Origin: Toxonevra muliebris
Lineage: Eukaryota > Arthropoda > Insecta > Diptera > Pallopteridae
Length of the DNA stretch: 64,000 nucleotides
Assembly (NCBI GenBank): GCA_963691655.1
Contig: OY829327.1
Span: forward strand, 61,392,079-61,456,078
Direction: 5' to 3'
The first letter of the stretch is position 1, and every line of letters starts with the position of its first letter. The notes below the pieces were generated by a model that had not been told where the DNA came from, searched no databases, and saw only the letters and a program-made list of their open reading frames with translations. The translations under genes were made by a program, and so were the position numbers. Shown piece by piece: positions 29,957 to 39,765 of this stretch.

Positions 29957-32900
29957 TTATGTATTTAAATCTCTTTCACATGTTCTATAAGCTACACCAA
30001 TACCAAATCCAGTTCCCATTAAAATAGGCCAGGCTCGTCTCTTGAAAAACATGAGTGATAGTACAGAACCAAGAATTAATCCACCAGCTGTAAATAAAGT
30101 TAAAATAAGAGATTATAAAAACCTTTATATTACATTACTGGAATCAGATTATATAATTAATATTTATGAGTAATTTATAACACTGTACAACAAAATTAAA
30201 GTTCAAAACAATGTATCGGTTTTTCTAGAGTTTTTGGCTGTTGATCATGAGTATGTAAAAATTGTCTACTACGTTTACAATCGTAGGATTCGTGTATATT
30301 CGTAGGTTTTGAATTTTATTTTTAATTTGATAAAGGGTGCTCATGGATGAAAATAATAACAAATAGTAATAACCAAGTGAAACGGATCTCAATTTGCGAA
30401 GTTAATGGATAGAAGCATGCGGCACAAAATTAGGCAAATCTGCACGAATATACACAGATCATTTAACAAGCGAAGACGTTAAAGAGTCCATTGGTGGACA
30501 GCGAAAATGCCTGCACTCAAATACTGTACCTTCAAAGAAATTGTGCGCTGGACCATCCATCAAAATCCATCCCAACAAAGTGTTTGAAGGAAGACGGGCT
30601 TAAATATGTGTCGGACTTAGGGTTGCCAGAAGAAAATCGAGCATCATCTGTACATTCAGATAAAATATCGGGATTTTTCAGCTTTTATATGGACATTGAA
30701 AAAAGCTCTTTCCACACAATAAATATAAAAAAAATTAACCTCGGGGTATTTTATGATTCCCAAAATATTTTAGCTCTAGCGATTATCGTTCATGAGCTGT
30801 ATCATTTTGAAAAATCTCTTACTTTATTTTTCAATTTTGTTTTTTTTCTGTTATTGAGTGAACATCTGATAATTATCAGTGTATTACACTATTGAAACTA
30901 TAAATTACGGAGCCGATGCATAAATATTTTCAGCGCCTGAGACTTTTGGTATATTGTTTTATATGTTTGCTCAAATTTATCAATAATGTGTTTGAAAATT
31001 TTATCTGGACAAATTTCTGAAAGTCGGAACTCTGGACACGGGTGTGTGCCAAAAAATTCAGCGGGAAAACTTATTTCTTTTTCTTTCTTTTCCTATAGGA
31101 ATACGGGGCAAAGATACAAATTTTCCCGTGGATTTTAAGCACAATAAAAATTTAAATATTTTAAGAAAAATTTTACGCGTCCAAAACTCCTTAATCATTT
31201 ACTGTAAACTTATAATTTGGTGTAACAATACAGCAGAGCCACGATAACTCGAACAAGAAAGAGATAAATGCTTTTGAAAACATAGGAGTCATTCCATATG
31301 AAATCGTCTGAAAAATAAAAATTTCGTTGCCGCTCTATTTCAGATTTTGCTCAAACTTTGTGAGAATCTTCTTTAGGGTTCCAAAGAAGGAAATCTGAAG
31401 TTATAAATTTTTCTCATGCTCCACTTCGCGACAGCTCGAATTAAAAAATTGGAAAAGTGTAATTTTAATGCTTTCCTTTTTAACTGTAAAATTGGTTTGG
31501 TTAAAGATATCTTCACGTTTGAGATGACGTTCTAAAGCTAAAATTTAGTAGCTTTTGTAAATTTAATTTAAATCCACATATTTAATACTCACGATTAATA
31601 ACACCAGGCTGAAAATATTTATATTTTTCTGACTTTTTTATGTGTTTAATGTTTAATGTTTTTAGCCATTTGTTGGGCTTTAAAGAATTTTTTATATTCG
31701 AAATAACTTACAATTGAGACATTTTATTATGGAAACAACGTAAAAAATCAACTATTAAATTTAAAATCGACATTATTTTATTTATTACTAAGGGCCATTG
31801 TTTATTGCAAAATGTAATTAAATTCGTTTTAACCAGATTTATTTTCTTAACATCGACTATCTTTTTCTACGAAAAAGCGATTTTAAATTAGATTTCACAA
31901 ATTCTGGCTGAAATATTTGAGCACAACCGCACGATGTGAATAATGAAATCAGAAATAGATAATGCATGGCGCGGCTGTCAAACGATAGATCCGCCACTAA
32001 TGTCATCTATTAAAAGAAATCCGAAGTGGCTATATAAATAAATGCTCATTGTCGAAATACAATTTTCGTTGGTGGTGTTAAGTGCATTCCCATACAAAAA
32101 GAAAATTTCGATTCTTTTCCTAAACCACCCTAGTATTGAGACTTACAAAACAAAAAAGAATCATTCAAATCGGTTGAGCTGTTCTCGAGTTTTTGCGAGA
32201 CAAGCGCAAGGCAATTGATTTTTATATATGAATGTTTTTTTTTTTTTTAAGTGATATAAGTAGATTTTTACCTATATTTAGATATTTAAGGGTTTGCGTT
32301 TGAATTAATTAAAAAACATTGGTAAACCAAATCAATTCTTTAAATCTGTTGAATTTTATTATGCAATATTAGTTGAACGAAAATAAACGTTTTTGTTGCT
32401 GGCAAATGGACTTATACCACATTCAAAAATAACAAATTTAAAAAATTAATCGTTTTCTTTTGAAAGTGGTATAAGTCCATTTACATTTGACACGCTCAGA
32501 GGAAAAGTGAAGAATAAAATTTACTAGAGGAAAGGTGAACTAGAAAATTTCATAGAGCAAAAAGGAATTCTCGTGCTGCTTTGCCTATTTGACTTAGTAT
32601 GTGTGCGTAAGTTACAACTAAACGGCTATATCGCTGTAGTCGACTCCTTTTAGAGTGCTTCGAAAGATCTCTCAGGAGATCTTTGCGTCAGTAGTTCGTC
32701 TCTCTCACCAAAGATATTTAAGGGAAGTGAAAAATTGAAACAGTGACAAGGATCCACCTGAAGTTTTTCTCGAGACTCTGACATAGGAACAGAAAAAAAA
32801 AATAATACTACAAAAGTGAAAAGACCAAACAAAATCGAATACCATGGAAGAATTTCTCAGATATTCCGAACCATACTTTGGTCAACGACTTCTCTAATTG

Positions 32901-34853
32901 CAGCAGCATTGAACAGATTTCCAGAGAAACAACAGAAGATTGTGCGAGGTGCAACAAATGAATTCAAAACGTGAATACTTTTCAAAAAAATACTTCGGTC
33001 AAATAGAAAAAAGTGCAAAGAAATTAGAAACAGGTTCCGAGCAAAGGTAGTAAAATTACGAGAAAAACAGCAACAGGCTAAACTATCAGCACAGTAGGCA
33101 AAAAATATTGGTGTCACAGCAACTTCAAGAGCCGAGGGAAAAGCTATTTTTCAGAGTAGCTCTCTTCCAATAATGGACAACCCAGCAATCAAGCGTTTGG
33201 AAATAGTGAAAACAAGTTTGCTCAGGACAATAGAAAATGTTTGAGGACGCGAATATTCAACAACACTCGTATTGACTCCCGCAAGTCATGAAAATGCTAA
33301 ATACGGTGAGCAGTGAGTGTAGCTCACTCGTGTCGATTTTCTTAAAACAGGCTGCAAGCTGTCGCTGATGCAACCGCACGTATCATTAATATTTTAAAAT
33401 TCGAGGCTGTTTCGTCGCTGATGAATCTGCTAATTATTTCCTTGTGGCCATAGTCAGAAAATTAAAGGTTCAATGCAGTGTTGGTCCGCGTTTATGTTTG
33501 GAATAAGCCAACTACAATGCCGAAACTAAAACAATAATGTTCGGGACATTTTAACTCGGCAGTATTTTCACCATATAAAGCGCCACTAGCAAGCTAGCTA
33601 AGGGAGCTCGAAATGTACTGCTTCTTTTGAATTCAAAAGATATGGAGAACGAATTTAACCCAAATAAATTTAAATTATTTGTTTTGGTGAACTAAAATAC
33701 CGATAATTCTCAAAGAGTATGACATACATATTTATTTTGAAAAATACTTTTCAAAATAGCAATTGAAAAACTGTTATCGAGTTCTTTTCCTGTGATTCGA
33801 AAATAAACAAAAATCAGTCGCAGTTTATCATATCGGTTTAATTCAAAATATCAACAGATATGAAACATTGATGCTTTTCAACGATTCAGCATGTCATTTC
33901 AGCACTTTGAAACGCGTTACAAATCGGGGGTTAAATTTTGTTACAAATTTATATTTCGGGTGAGCAAATCGGAAGAAATATAACACGTTACAAACGAAGT
34001 TACATTTTGTAACTCGTTTTAGCTATATTTATAACTTTGTGAAAAAACCAAACGCGAAAATGGTTCCAACAGTCACCAGAAGCACCAATAGAAACCCAGA
34101 AATTAAGCAGCTGACTCGATTTTATTGAAGCCACATCCAGGGTGCTAGAAAAAGGCAGAGAAGTCTCGTGATTAGATCGGGATCACAACCCATCGAATTT
34201 CTAGATAAGCACGTCAGGTGCATAAAATCACTTGACAACAATATCGATGACAAAATGCCCTGTATGCAATAGGAGCCCTACACTTACAAATGCACGACAG
34301 TTTTGGCAGAAAACGCAAAGGATCGCAGACAAGCACGATTATTGCTTCAACTGTCGTTGAGTCGGACATATTACATAAGCACATTCCCTACTTCATGATA
34401 AAAAGACGATATCAGCACATCAGGACAGAATCAAGTAAATTCCACAACAAAAAGCGACAAGTCACCAGACGTGGCAACAGCGTACAACGAGAACAAACAA
34501 ATTATTAGCAACAGCCATGGTAAACGTTTGCATCAAAGGAGATATAGAATCGAAGCATCCGTCTAGAAAGGAAATTAAACACATGCGTATTATGATAAAT
34601 GATAAAATGTTCCCACTAACTAGATAATCGGAACCGTACCGCTTCCTAAAGCGACGGGGTATGAAAAAAGAAATACATTCTCCAGAAATTGATTTTTGCG
34701 CACCGAAACAGAAATGTATCGACGTCAGTCCAAACCCATTATTACGTAAGTGATATACTTACATCCTTTTATTACAGTGTCAGTAAGACATCGATCTAAT
34801 CTTTTTCCGAATTCTTCTTCCGAAAACGATACTTTAATATCATTTTTTGGCAT
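29957..34853 (-). CDS. Mic10: MIC10 (MICOS complex subunit, MINOS1 family), two exons
   Basis: Exon 1 is 34853..34763 and exon 2 is 30087..29957 (minus), joined in frame to 73 codons. The intron starts GTAAGT (34762) and ends TTTATTTACAG (30088), both canonical. Exon 1 encodes MPKNDIKVSFSEEEFGKRLD, then RCLTDTVIKG; the E-x-G-x-x-x-DRC-x-x-D pattern is the MIC10 N-terminal signature. Exon 2 encodes two membrane segments with a GSVLSLMFFKRRAWP turn and a GTGFGIG motif (residues 55-61), the glycine pattern that lets MIC10 oligomerise and bend cristae junctions in the inner mitochondrial membrane. No stop or frameshift is seen, and the length is only slightly below the usual 75-85. It is the only convincing host gene in the window. 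Drosophila has several MIC10 paralogues. Expression is inferred. Confidence 0.85.
30384..30546 (+). pseudogene. THAP-domain-like relic in the MIC10 intron
   Basis: The plus strand translates as DLNLRS-stop-WIEACGTKLGKSARIYTDHL, then SEDVKESIGGQRKCLHSNTV and PSK. The order Trp, then (C)xxH replaced here by YTDH, then EDV, then L..NTVPS is that of a THAP zinc-finger DNA-binding domain, the type that begins P-element transposases and several host factors. The first Cys pair is not visible, one Cys is Tyr, and there is an in-frame stop. An open frame continues at 30491..30895 in another reading frame, without recognised motif. It could be a dead P-type transposase start. Confidence 0.35.
31250..32240. 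repeat. decayed dispersed repeat with 3'-end-like terminus
   Basis: No gene. The last part (AATCGGTTGAGCTGTTCTCG, then GCGAGACAAGCGCAAGGCAA and TTTTTATATATGAATG at 32166..32234) resembles the terminus of common insect dispersed repeats, similar in style to 26240..26310. The segment 31270..31450 looks like a related degenerate repeat. All of it is inside the MIC10 intron. Confidence 0.35.
32404..32482. mobile_element. 79-bp mini fold-back element
   Basis: The 25-bp arms AAATGGACTTATACCAC.. and ..GTGGTATAAGTCCATTT are reverse complements with a single mismatch and enclose about 29 bp of A/T-rich loop. It is a very small inverted-repeat unit inside the MIC10 intron. The GTGGTATAAGTCC end resembles the GTGGTGTAAGTC motifs around 17.9-19.3 kb, suggesting a MITE family. 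Confidence 0.6.
32640..34750. other. possible decayed coding region in the MIC10 intron, unrecognised
   Basis: On the plus strand, parts of this stretch have coding-like composition with few stops. Examples are about 32830..32985 (NDFSNCSSIEQISRETTEDC), 33060..33240 (ATSRAEGKAIFQSSSLPIMD) and 34060..34500 (HDSFGRKRKGSQTSTIIAST). Many frameshifts and stops interrupt it. I recognise no domain. It may be a retroelement gag or env-like region, but that is a guess based on context only. Confidence 0.25.
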
Positions 34854-34979
34854 TTTATTTTATTTTTCTAGACGTTGGTAATTTAATTTTTCTCCCAACT
34901 TTTTTAACTTAGTTTTATTACAAAAAAGAATACACGGCAATGAAGAAATAAATTACAACAGGGTGAGTCAAACAATATA

Positions 34980-35747
34980 ATCGCCCTTATTATGGTTATC
35001 GACTGTCGAATGCTTGACAGCTATCAATCGGTATCATTGTAGTCGAGTGTCGATTAAGTAATCTATTACAAATCGGTATTTTGAGAGTCGAGTCGACTGT
35101 CGACTATCGAAAAAAGTGACAAATTCTTGTCGATAAAATTTTTGTGATCGACAGCTACTGAAAAATACTTTTTTTTTTATACTACTACTAAGCGCAACAG
35201 TTTGGGTCGTCCGATGCGTGAAGGCGATGGGTGGCATAAGGTAAAAAATGCATTAATCAATTCTGTTGAAAATTTCGTGCAAATTATTGTATGTCACAGC
35301 AAACGTGAATCGTGAGGTATAGGCGGAAGCATTTTTAATAAAAAAAATTCTATCGCCATTAGGAGAATGTGTAACAATTCATGTTCTTCGATCAAATGTT
35401 AAGTCCAGCCGGGGTGGTTTTGGGTGCTACTAGAAACTCATTCGGAGAAGAACTATTGCCTAAACCAGAACCAATTCCGTCTGAGCATCCAATCGGCTCC
35501 GAATATTGTGGCGCAACTGCGATAAGTTTTCTACTGCATTACTTTGCTCCTCGTCAGGAAAAAACATTACGATACTGCCCATTTGCAGAATATTTCCCAA
35601 AATTTAAAAAATTAAATTAATCTTCAAAAAGGTTGTCATTCACAGTAGCGTTTTCTGCTCGTTGCAATCTAATACAAATATTGTAGAGTCGATTAGGTTT
35701 CACAATTCCGATTTTAAGTCGACTTGACAACCATAATAAGGGTGAAT
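34980..35747. mobile_element. inverted-repeat transposon (MITE-like), 130 bp upstream of the MIC10 start
   Basis: The left end reads TCGCCCTTATTATGGTTATC and the right end is its inverse, ACAACCATAATAAGGGTGA; 16 of the first 18 terminal bases pair. Next to each end are further GTCGACTGTCGA and AAGTCGACTTGAC motifs. The element is about 765 bp. It carries one 79-codon plus-strand frame and several nested GTCGA-rich inverted repeats (35040..35160). The target duplication is unclear, so the superfamily is open. Confidence 0.6.
35381..35620 (+). CDS. small hypothetical ORF inside the inverted-repeat element
   Basis: A 79-codon frame starts with ATG at 35381: MFFDQMLSPAGVVLGATRNS, then FGEELLPKPEPIPSEHPIGS and EYCGATAISFLLHYFAPRQE. 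It is more protein-like than neighbouring frames (even composition, Pro-rich centre, hydrophobic C-terminal part) but matches no family I know. It may be the remaining end of a transposase or a captured host exon. Confidence 0.3.
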   Translation: MFFDQMLSPAGVVLGATRNSFGEELLPKPEPIPSEHPIGSEYCGATAISFLLHYFAPRQEKTLRYCPFAEYFPKFKKLN

Positions 35748-37000
35748 TTTATTAGGATTACCGTTGTCACTTCTAAAAATCTGATAGACTTTTCATTACT
35801 AGGTCTGATCACTCCTTTCCCAGTTAAAACTGCAGCGAGGAGTAAAGAGATAAATAGCAGAAAAAGTACTTGAGCAGAAAGCTAGTAGAAGAAAACAAGT
35901 AAAAAGATGAACGATTAGTTTGACAGTTTTTAGCGGGAAAAATATTGTGCGGCTGTTTTTTTGTAAACAAAATGAAAATATTAAAATAAATGCTCTTCAA
36001 AGACCTTCAAGTGAGTGTAAAATGGTATGTATAGAAAATAGCATTGAAGTGTGCAATTAGTTAATTTCTTGTGGCGCACCAGTATGCACAAATACTTATA
36101 TCTTCCACAACATCACGAATATTTATTTGTTCACTCATTTTTATTAGAAAACTACAAAAACTTCACTAAAATTAACTAAATTAACAATGCAAACTTCGTC
36201 TTCTTGACGTTTAGATTTTTGACAGCTCTTTTCGGCAGCTGAAAATCCTTGCAAGTAAAAATTTTACTGGTAGAAACACGAACGGTTTTCTATCTCGTTA
36301 CTAGTTTTTCTAGTGCGTGAACACTTTGCTATTAGAAAATTTCAACAATTTGTAAAATTTATTTGTTAATAAACAGACCTACTATTAGCAAGAGTCAAGA
36401 ATGTAATGGTCCGTTTTCACTGACAAGTAACTTGCAGAAATTGATTTGTGCATGCAAACTTCTACAAATAAAACTGAGTTGGTGTCTGGTGTCTTCATTT
36501 TAACGTTCACTTTAATTGCGCAAAATTTGTACTCTTTTGATTTAACTTTAATCAACTCTTGCATGAATTCCTTTTCTTGTTTTGACATCAATAACCAACG
36601 TTAACAAAATTGTACCGAATATACAAATGCCACGTACAAATCAGAAGAAGAAAATCATGCACTTGCGCCTACCACTTGCAAATTATCTGACCGATCCAAA
36701 TCTACTCAAGTCAAACTTTCTGGCTTGCGCAAGTGGTTGCTTACATTGACGCAGTACGGCCGTCAAATATACATTTGTGCAATTACGTAGTTTTTTCCAT
36801 GACTGCGTTCTTTTTTCTCCCAAAAATAAATTTCGTTTTAAAATAAAAAGATAAAAACTAAAATTTAAAAAGCCAATTTTTTGTTATATTGCAAATAAAT
36901 TGCGTTTATACAATGAGAAAGACTATCATTGAAAAGAGAATTCGACATTTCGGTTTAATTTTTCTATTTTCAAAATATTGGGAACACAATTGAGCATTCC
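35748..37000. repeat. AT-rich DNA containing the second copy of the 7.5-kb dispersed repeat
   Basis: Positions 36229..36330 repeat, in inverted orientation, the segment 7525..7660 (CGGCAGCTGAAAAT, AAGTAAAAATTTTACT, CGTGAACACTTT). The remainder has no gene. A 68-codon minus-strand frame at 36385..36591 shows no known motif. Confidence 0.45.
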
Positions 37001-37049
37001 GGTTTCATATGGTTTTGTGTAGTTCTTTATTTATGTTGAAAATAAAATA

Positions 37050-37125
37050 ACTTGTAGTAGTAGTAGGAATTTTATTATTCCAAAAAAGTACAAAAATTCT
37101 AGTTACAATATTCATATTATTGGTC
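37050..37125 (-). mobile_element. 5'-truncated 3' end of the 46-50 kb non-LTR family
   Basis: TGTAGTAGTAGTAG followed by AAAATTCTAGTTACAATATT matches 46045..46112, the 3' end of the non-LTR element on the minus strand. Only about 75 bp are present, a very short 5'-truncated copy with the same (CTA)n tail, in the same orientation. Short truncated copies with tails are typical products of target-primed reverse transcription. Confidence 0.6.
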
Positions 37126-37189
37126 CTCATGAAAACTCGTAAACTTGCATATTCGTATTTGCGCAAATTTGTATACACGGTTTCATAGA

Positions 37190-37521
37190 CACTGTGACGA
37201 ACAAAATTTGGACCACAAATTTTAGCCGCACAAATGACACCGAAGTGCTGCATAAAACGCAGAAGCCTGCCCCCGCGTAGGCTGGGAGAAGATCACCGAA
37301 GCAACAAAACAATACATTCCAGTGGCGACAGTCTGCACAATGGCATAACGGTATAGCTCGATGTGTGCTATAAAAAGGCAAACACAGCAAAGATCTGCCC
37401 TTTTGCCTGGCAGCTGGCATCGGAGCAACACGTACCTCTGGTAAGTACAAGTAGTGGAGAAAATACAATAGTTAGTTAGGAAAATTAGAATTCGACACGA
37501 CGGACAAAATTTGGGAGGACA
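37190..37521. promoter_or_regulatory. possible LTR or promoter region with TATA box
   Basis: GACGAACAAAATTTGG (37193..37208) and GACGGACAAAATTTGG (37500..37515) are near-identical direct copies 307 bp apart. Between them is CTATAAAAAGGC (TATA box at about 37369) and CTGGTAAGTAC at 37437. It could be an LTR followed by a leader, with the tandem arrays 37524..38200 as that leader, but no gag or pol follows. Confidence 0.3.
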
Positions 37522-37523
37522 GA

Positions 37524-37783
37524 AAAACTCTAAGTCTTGTAACCTGCGAAGACATGTGCGGCTTGCCGTTGATCGTCGGAGGAACAACAAGCCGACTTGG
37601 TCATTAGTCAGGTAAAACTCCAGGTCTTGTAACCTACGAAGACGTGTGCGGCTTGCCGTTGATCATCGGAGGAACAACAAGCCGACCTAGTCATTAGTCA
37701 GGGAAAACTCCAGGTCTTGTAACCTGAGAAGACGTGAGCAGCTTGCCGTTGAACTTCGGAGGAACAACAAGCCGACCTGGTCT
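37524..37783 (+). repeat. 90-bp tandem repeat, about 2.9 copies
   Basis: Copies start at 37524, 37614 and 37704, each beginning AAAACTC followed by GTCTTGTAACCT. Each contains CGGAGGAACAACAAGCCGAC near its end; the last is partial. Divergence is about 5-10%. The GC content is higher than the surroundings. Confidence 0.8.
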
Positions 37784-37835
37784 AACCGACAAGATATCAC
37801 GACCGACGCAAGACACCGCATGGTACGTCCGTTGT

Positions 37836-38200
37836 ACGCTAGTCTAGCCACAGCAGCGTTACGCCAGCGCGATCATTCGCATTCGTCAGTTACACGCCAG
37901 CCCACGCACAGCAACGCTACGTCAACGCAATCCATTGCATTCGCCCGTTATACGCCAGTCTATTCACCAATTACACGCTAGTCTACGCACAGTAGCACTA
38001 CGTCAGCGCCATTCCATTGCACTCACCCGTTATACGACAGTCTAGCTATAGCAGCGCGATCTATCGCATTCGCCCGTTATACGCCAGTCTAGCCACAGCA
38101 GCGTTACGCCAGCGCGATCCATCGCATTCGTCAGTTACACGCCAGCCCACGCACAGCAGCGCTACGCTAGCGCAATCCATTGCATTCGCCCGTTATACGA
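37836..38200 (+). repeat. 58-bp tandem repeat, about 6 copies
   Basis: The unit begins ACGCCAGTCTAGCCACAGCA and ends GCATTCGCCCGTTAT. Copies vary by 5-15%, and one has a 20-bp insertion near 37970. Two alternating subtypes (GCCCGTT and GTCAGTT ends) suggest a two-unit higher-order arrangement. It follows directly after the 90-bp array. No frame runs through all copies. Confidence 0.8.
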
Positions 38201-38279
38201 CCTTTTTTTTTTTTGGTAAATACCGTTGTACAGTGTTAATATCGCTTGGCATTTCTAAGGCTTAAGGGCAAGCCGTGTA

Positions 38280-39310
38280 AAGAATGGAATCTAATTAATT
38301 CCATTCTAAATAGACATACCAAAAACAAAAAATCTAGAAGCCTTAATATGAATGCAAGTTTTATATCAGATAGTCCCGATGTTGCGGAGGTTTTTAATAA
38401 TCATTTTTCAACGATATACTAGCTGCGTTATTTAACAGGAGCATCACCACAGGAGTATTTCAAGATGCACTAAAATGTGCAATTGTAAAAAGGTGACACA
38501 TCACTAGTGATCGCCCTATATCACTGTTACAGAGTATCTCAAAAATCTTTGAAAAGTAGTCAAGTTTCAAATTCTTAAGTATTTGAATAAGATCAATGTA
38601 TTTAATAATAAACAATCAGAAAAGGTGTCTCAAGATGCATTATTGAATTTTTGTTGTCGGATTCATCAGGGTCTTGACAATAAGAAACCGTCTGCTGGCC
38701 TGTTTGTTGACATAACAAAAGCGTTCGACATGGTCAATAATGAAATTCTTCTAGATAAACTGTATAAAATTGGATTCCGGGGATTTATGCACAATTGGTT
38801 CAAGTCTTATCGGAGTTGTAGAACTCAGCGTGCTAAAGTAGGACACAGTTTAAGCCCAGCAGCTGTAATAAATATTGGTGTCTCGCAGAGCTCTGTTTTG
38901 GGCCCAATTCTTTTTCTAGTATACATAAATTCCCTCTTTACCAAAATTTTTCTGGAAGCGTGACATAATTTGCCCACTTAGCCTAGTAGCGGAAATCAAT
39001 TATGACATTGACATATTAAGAAATTGGTTTTGCGTACAAAAGTTAATAGTCAGCCGAAAAACTCAGATCAGGTTCTTCAACTTGACTACGCAACTAGCAC
39101 CAAATATTAATTTTATTTTTCATGCCACCAATTGCAAAAAGTTTCCACTTAAAAACAACTATTCCAATAATGGTATAGCAGAATCTTATTGTGAAAGATA
39201 TCCATATCAATATATTAAAGAATGTTTAGTATTGAAAAAGTTATGAACTTTAAGTATTTGGGCTTACTCGTCGATAGTAATTTATGTTGGCATGAGCATA
39301 TAAACCACTT
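38280..39310 (+). pseudogene. non-LTR reverse transcriptase, N-terminal and central part (split by gypsy insertion)
   Basis: The plus strand reads a broken ORF2: PDVAEVFNNHFSTI near 38370, SDRPISLLQSISKIFEK near 38510, then an open frame 38583..38963 with LLNFCCRIHQGLDNKKPSAG, FVDITKAFDMVNNEILLDKL (motif A) and GVSQSSVLGPILFLVYINSL (motif B with PQG changed to SQS). After frameshifts, NFKYLGLLVDSNLCWHEHIN leads up to 39310. The YADD box is lost. The frame is interrupted by the gypsy element, then resumes at 44771. It is a Jockey/CR1-like relic; the exact clade is not resolved. Confidence 0.75.
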
Positions 39311-39718
39311 TGTAGAGATTTGTTTTCTTTTAATTGTTACTTTATTTTAAAAAAACAATAATAATATAATTATAAAGTTTAAGTAGGAACTGTACGGACG
39401 CCAGCGATACGATCACCGCAACAACGCATTGAAACAAGCCATTATATGTCTATGTATTCATATGAATATTATTGCGTATGACCGTTCACTGCCGCTCGCA
39501 AACAAGGAATGAATTCAAATTATGCGAGTCATTTCATTTAAGTAAATTGTAAAAGAACATTGAGTGAGACAGATATATGTAAAATTAGGAATAGGATTCA
39601 AATTAGGAATAAATGTACATTTCAAAAGAAATCGAATCTATTACAATACATATAGGTACACTACGAATAAAAGGAATAAAACAAAAGAATAATAATAAAA
39701 TAATATGCGGCTGCTACA
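39311..39718 (-). repeat. gypsy 3' LTR (408 bp)
   Basis: The ends are TGTAG..CTACA, short inverted repeats. On the minus strand it starts directly after the polypurine tract and ends next to ACTT. The other LTR (44394..44766) shares 372 bp without visible difference. Confidence 0.85.
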
Positions 39719-39720
39719 GT

Positions 39721-39730
39721 CTCCCCCTTT
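39721..39730 (-). promoter_or_regulatory. gypsy polypurine tract
   Basis: AAAGGGGGAG on the minus strand, two bases before the TG start of the 3' LTR. It primes plus-strand DNA synthesis in LTR elements and defines the 5' edge of the LTR. Confidence 0.75.
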
Positions 39731-39765
39731 GACGCATGAAACTCGTCTCGAGCGTGCGTCAACAA

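Noticed and set aside
33417..33440. Another hammerhead core (GCTGATGAATCTGC)
   Set aside because: No GAAA core and no stem II or stem I pairing follow the CTGATGA.
36385..36591. 68-codon minus-strand frame (MMSKQEKEFMQELIKVKSKE)
   Set aside because: Charged N-terminus looks protein-like, but there is no homology I recognise, no splice or polyadenylation support, and it lies in repeat-rich DNA.
37524..38200. CRISPR array or coding repeat protein
   Set aside because: Contiguous 90-bp and 58-bp tandem units without spacers and without a frame through all copies.
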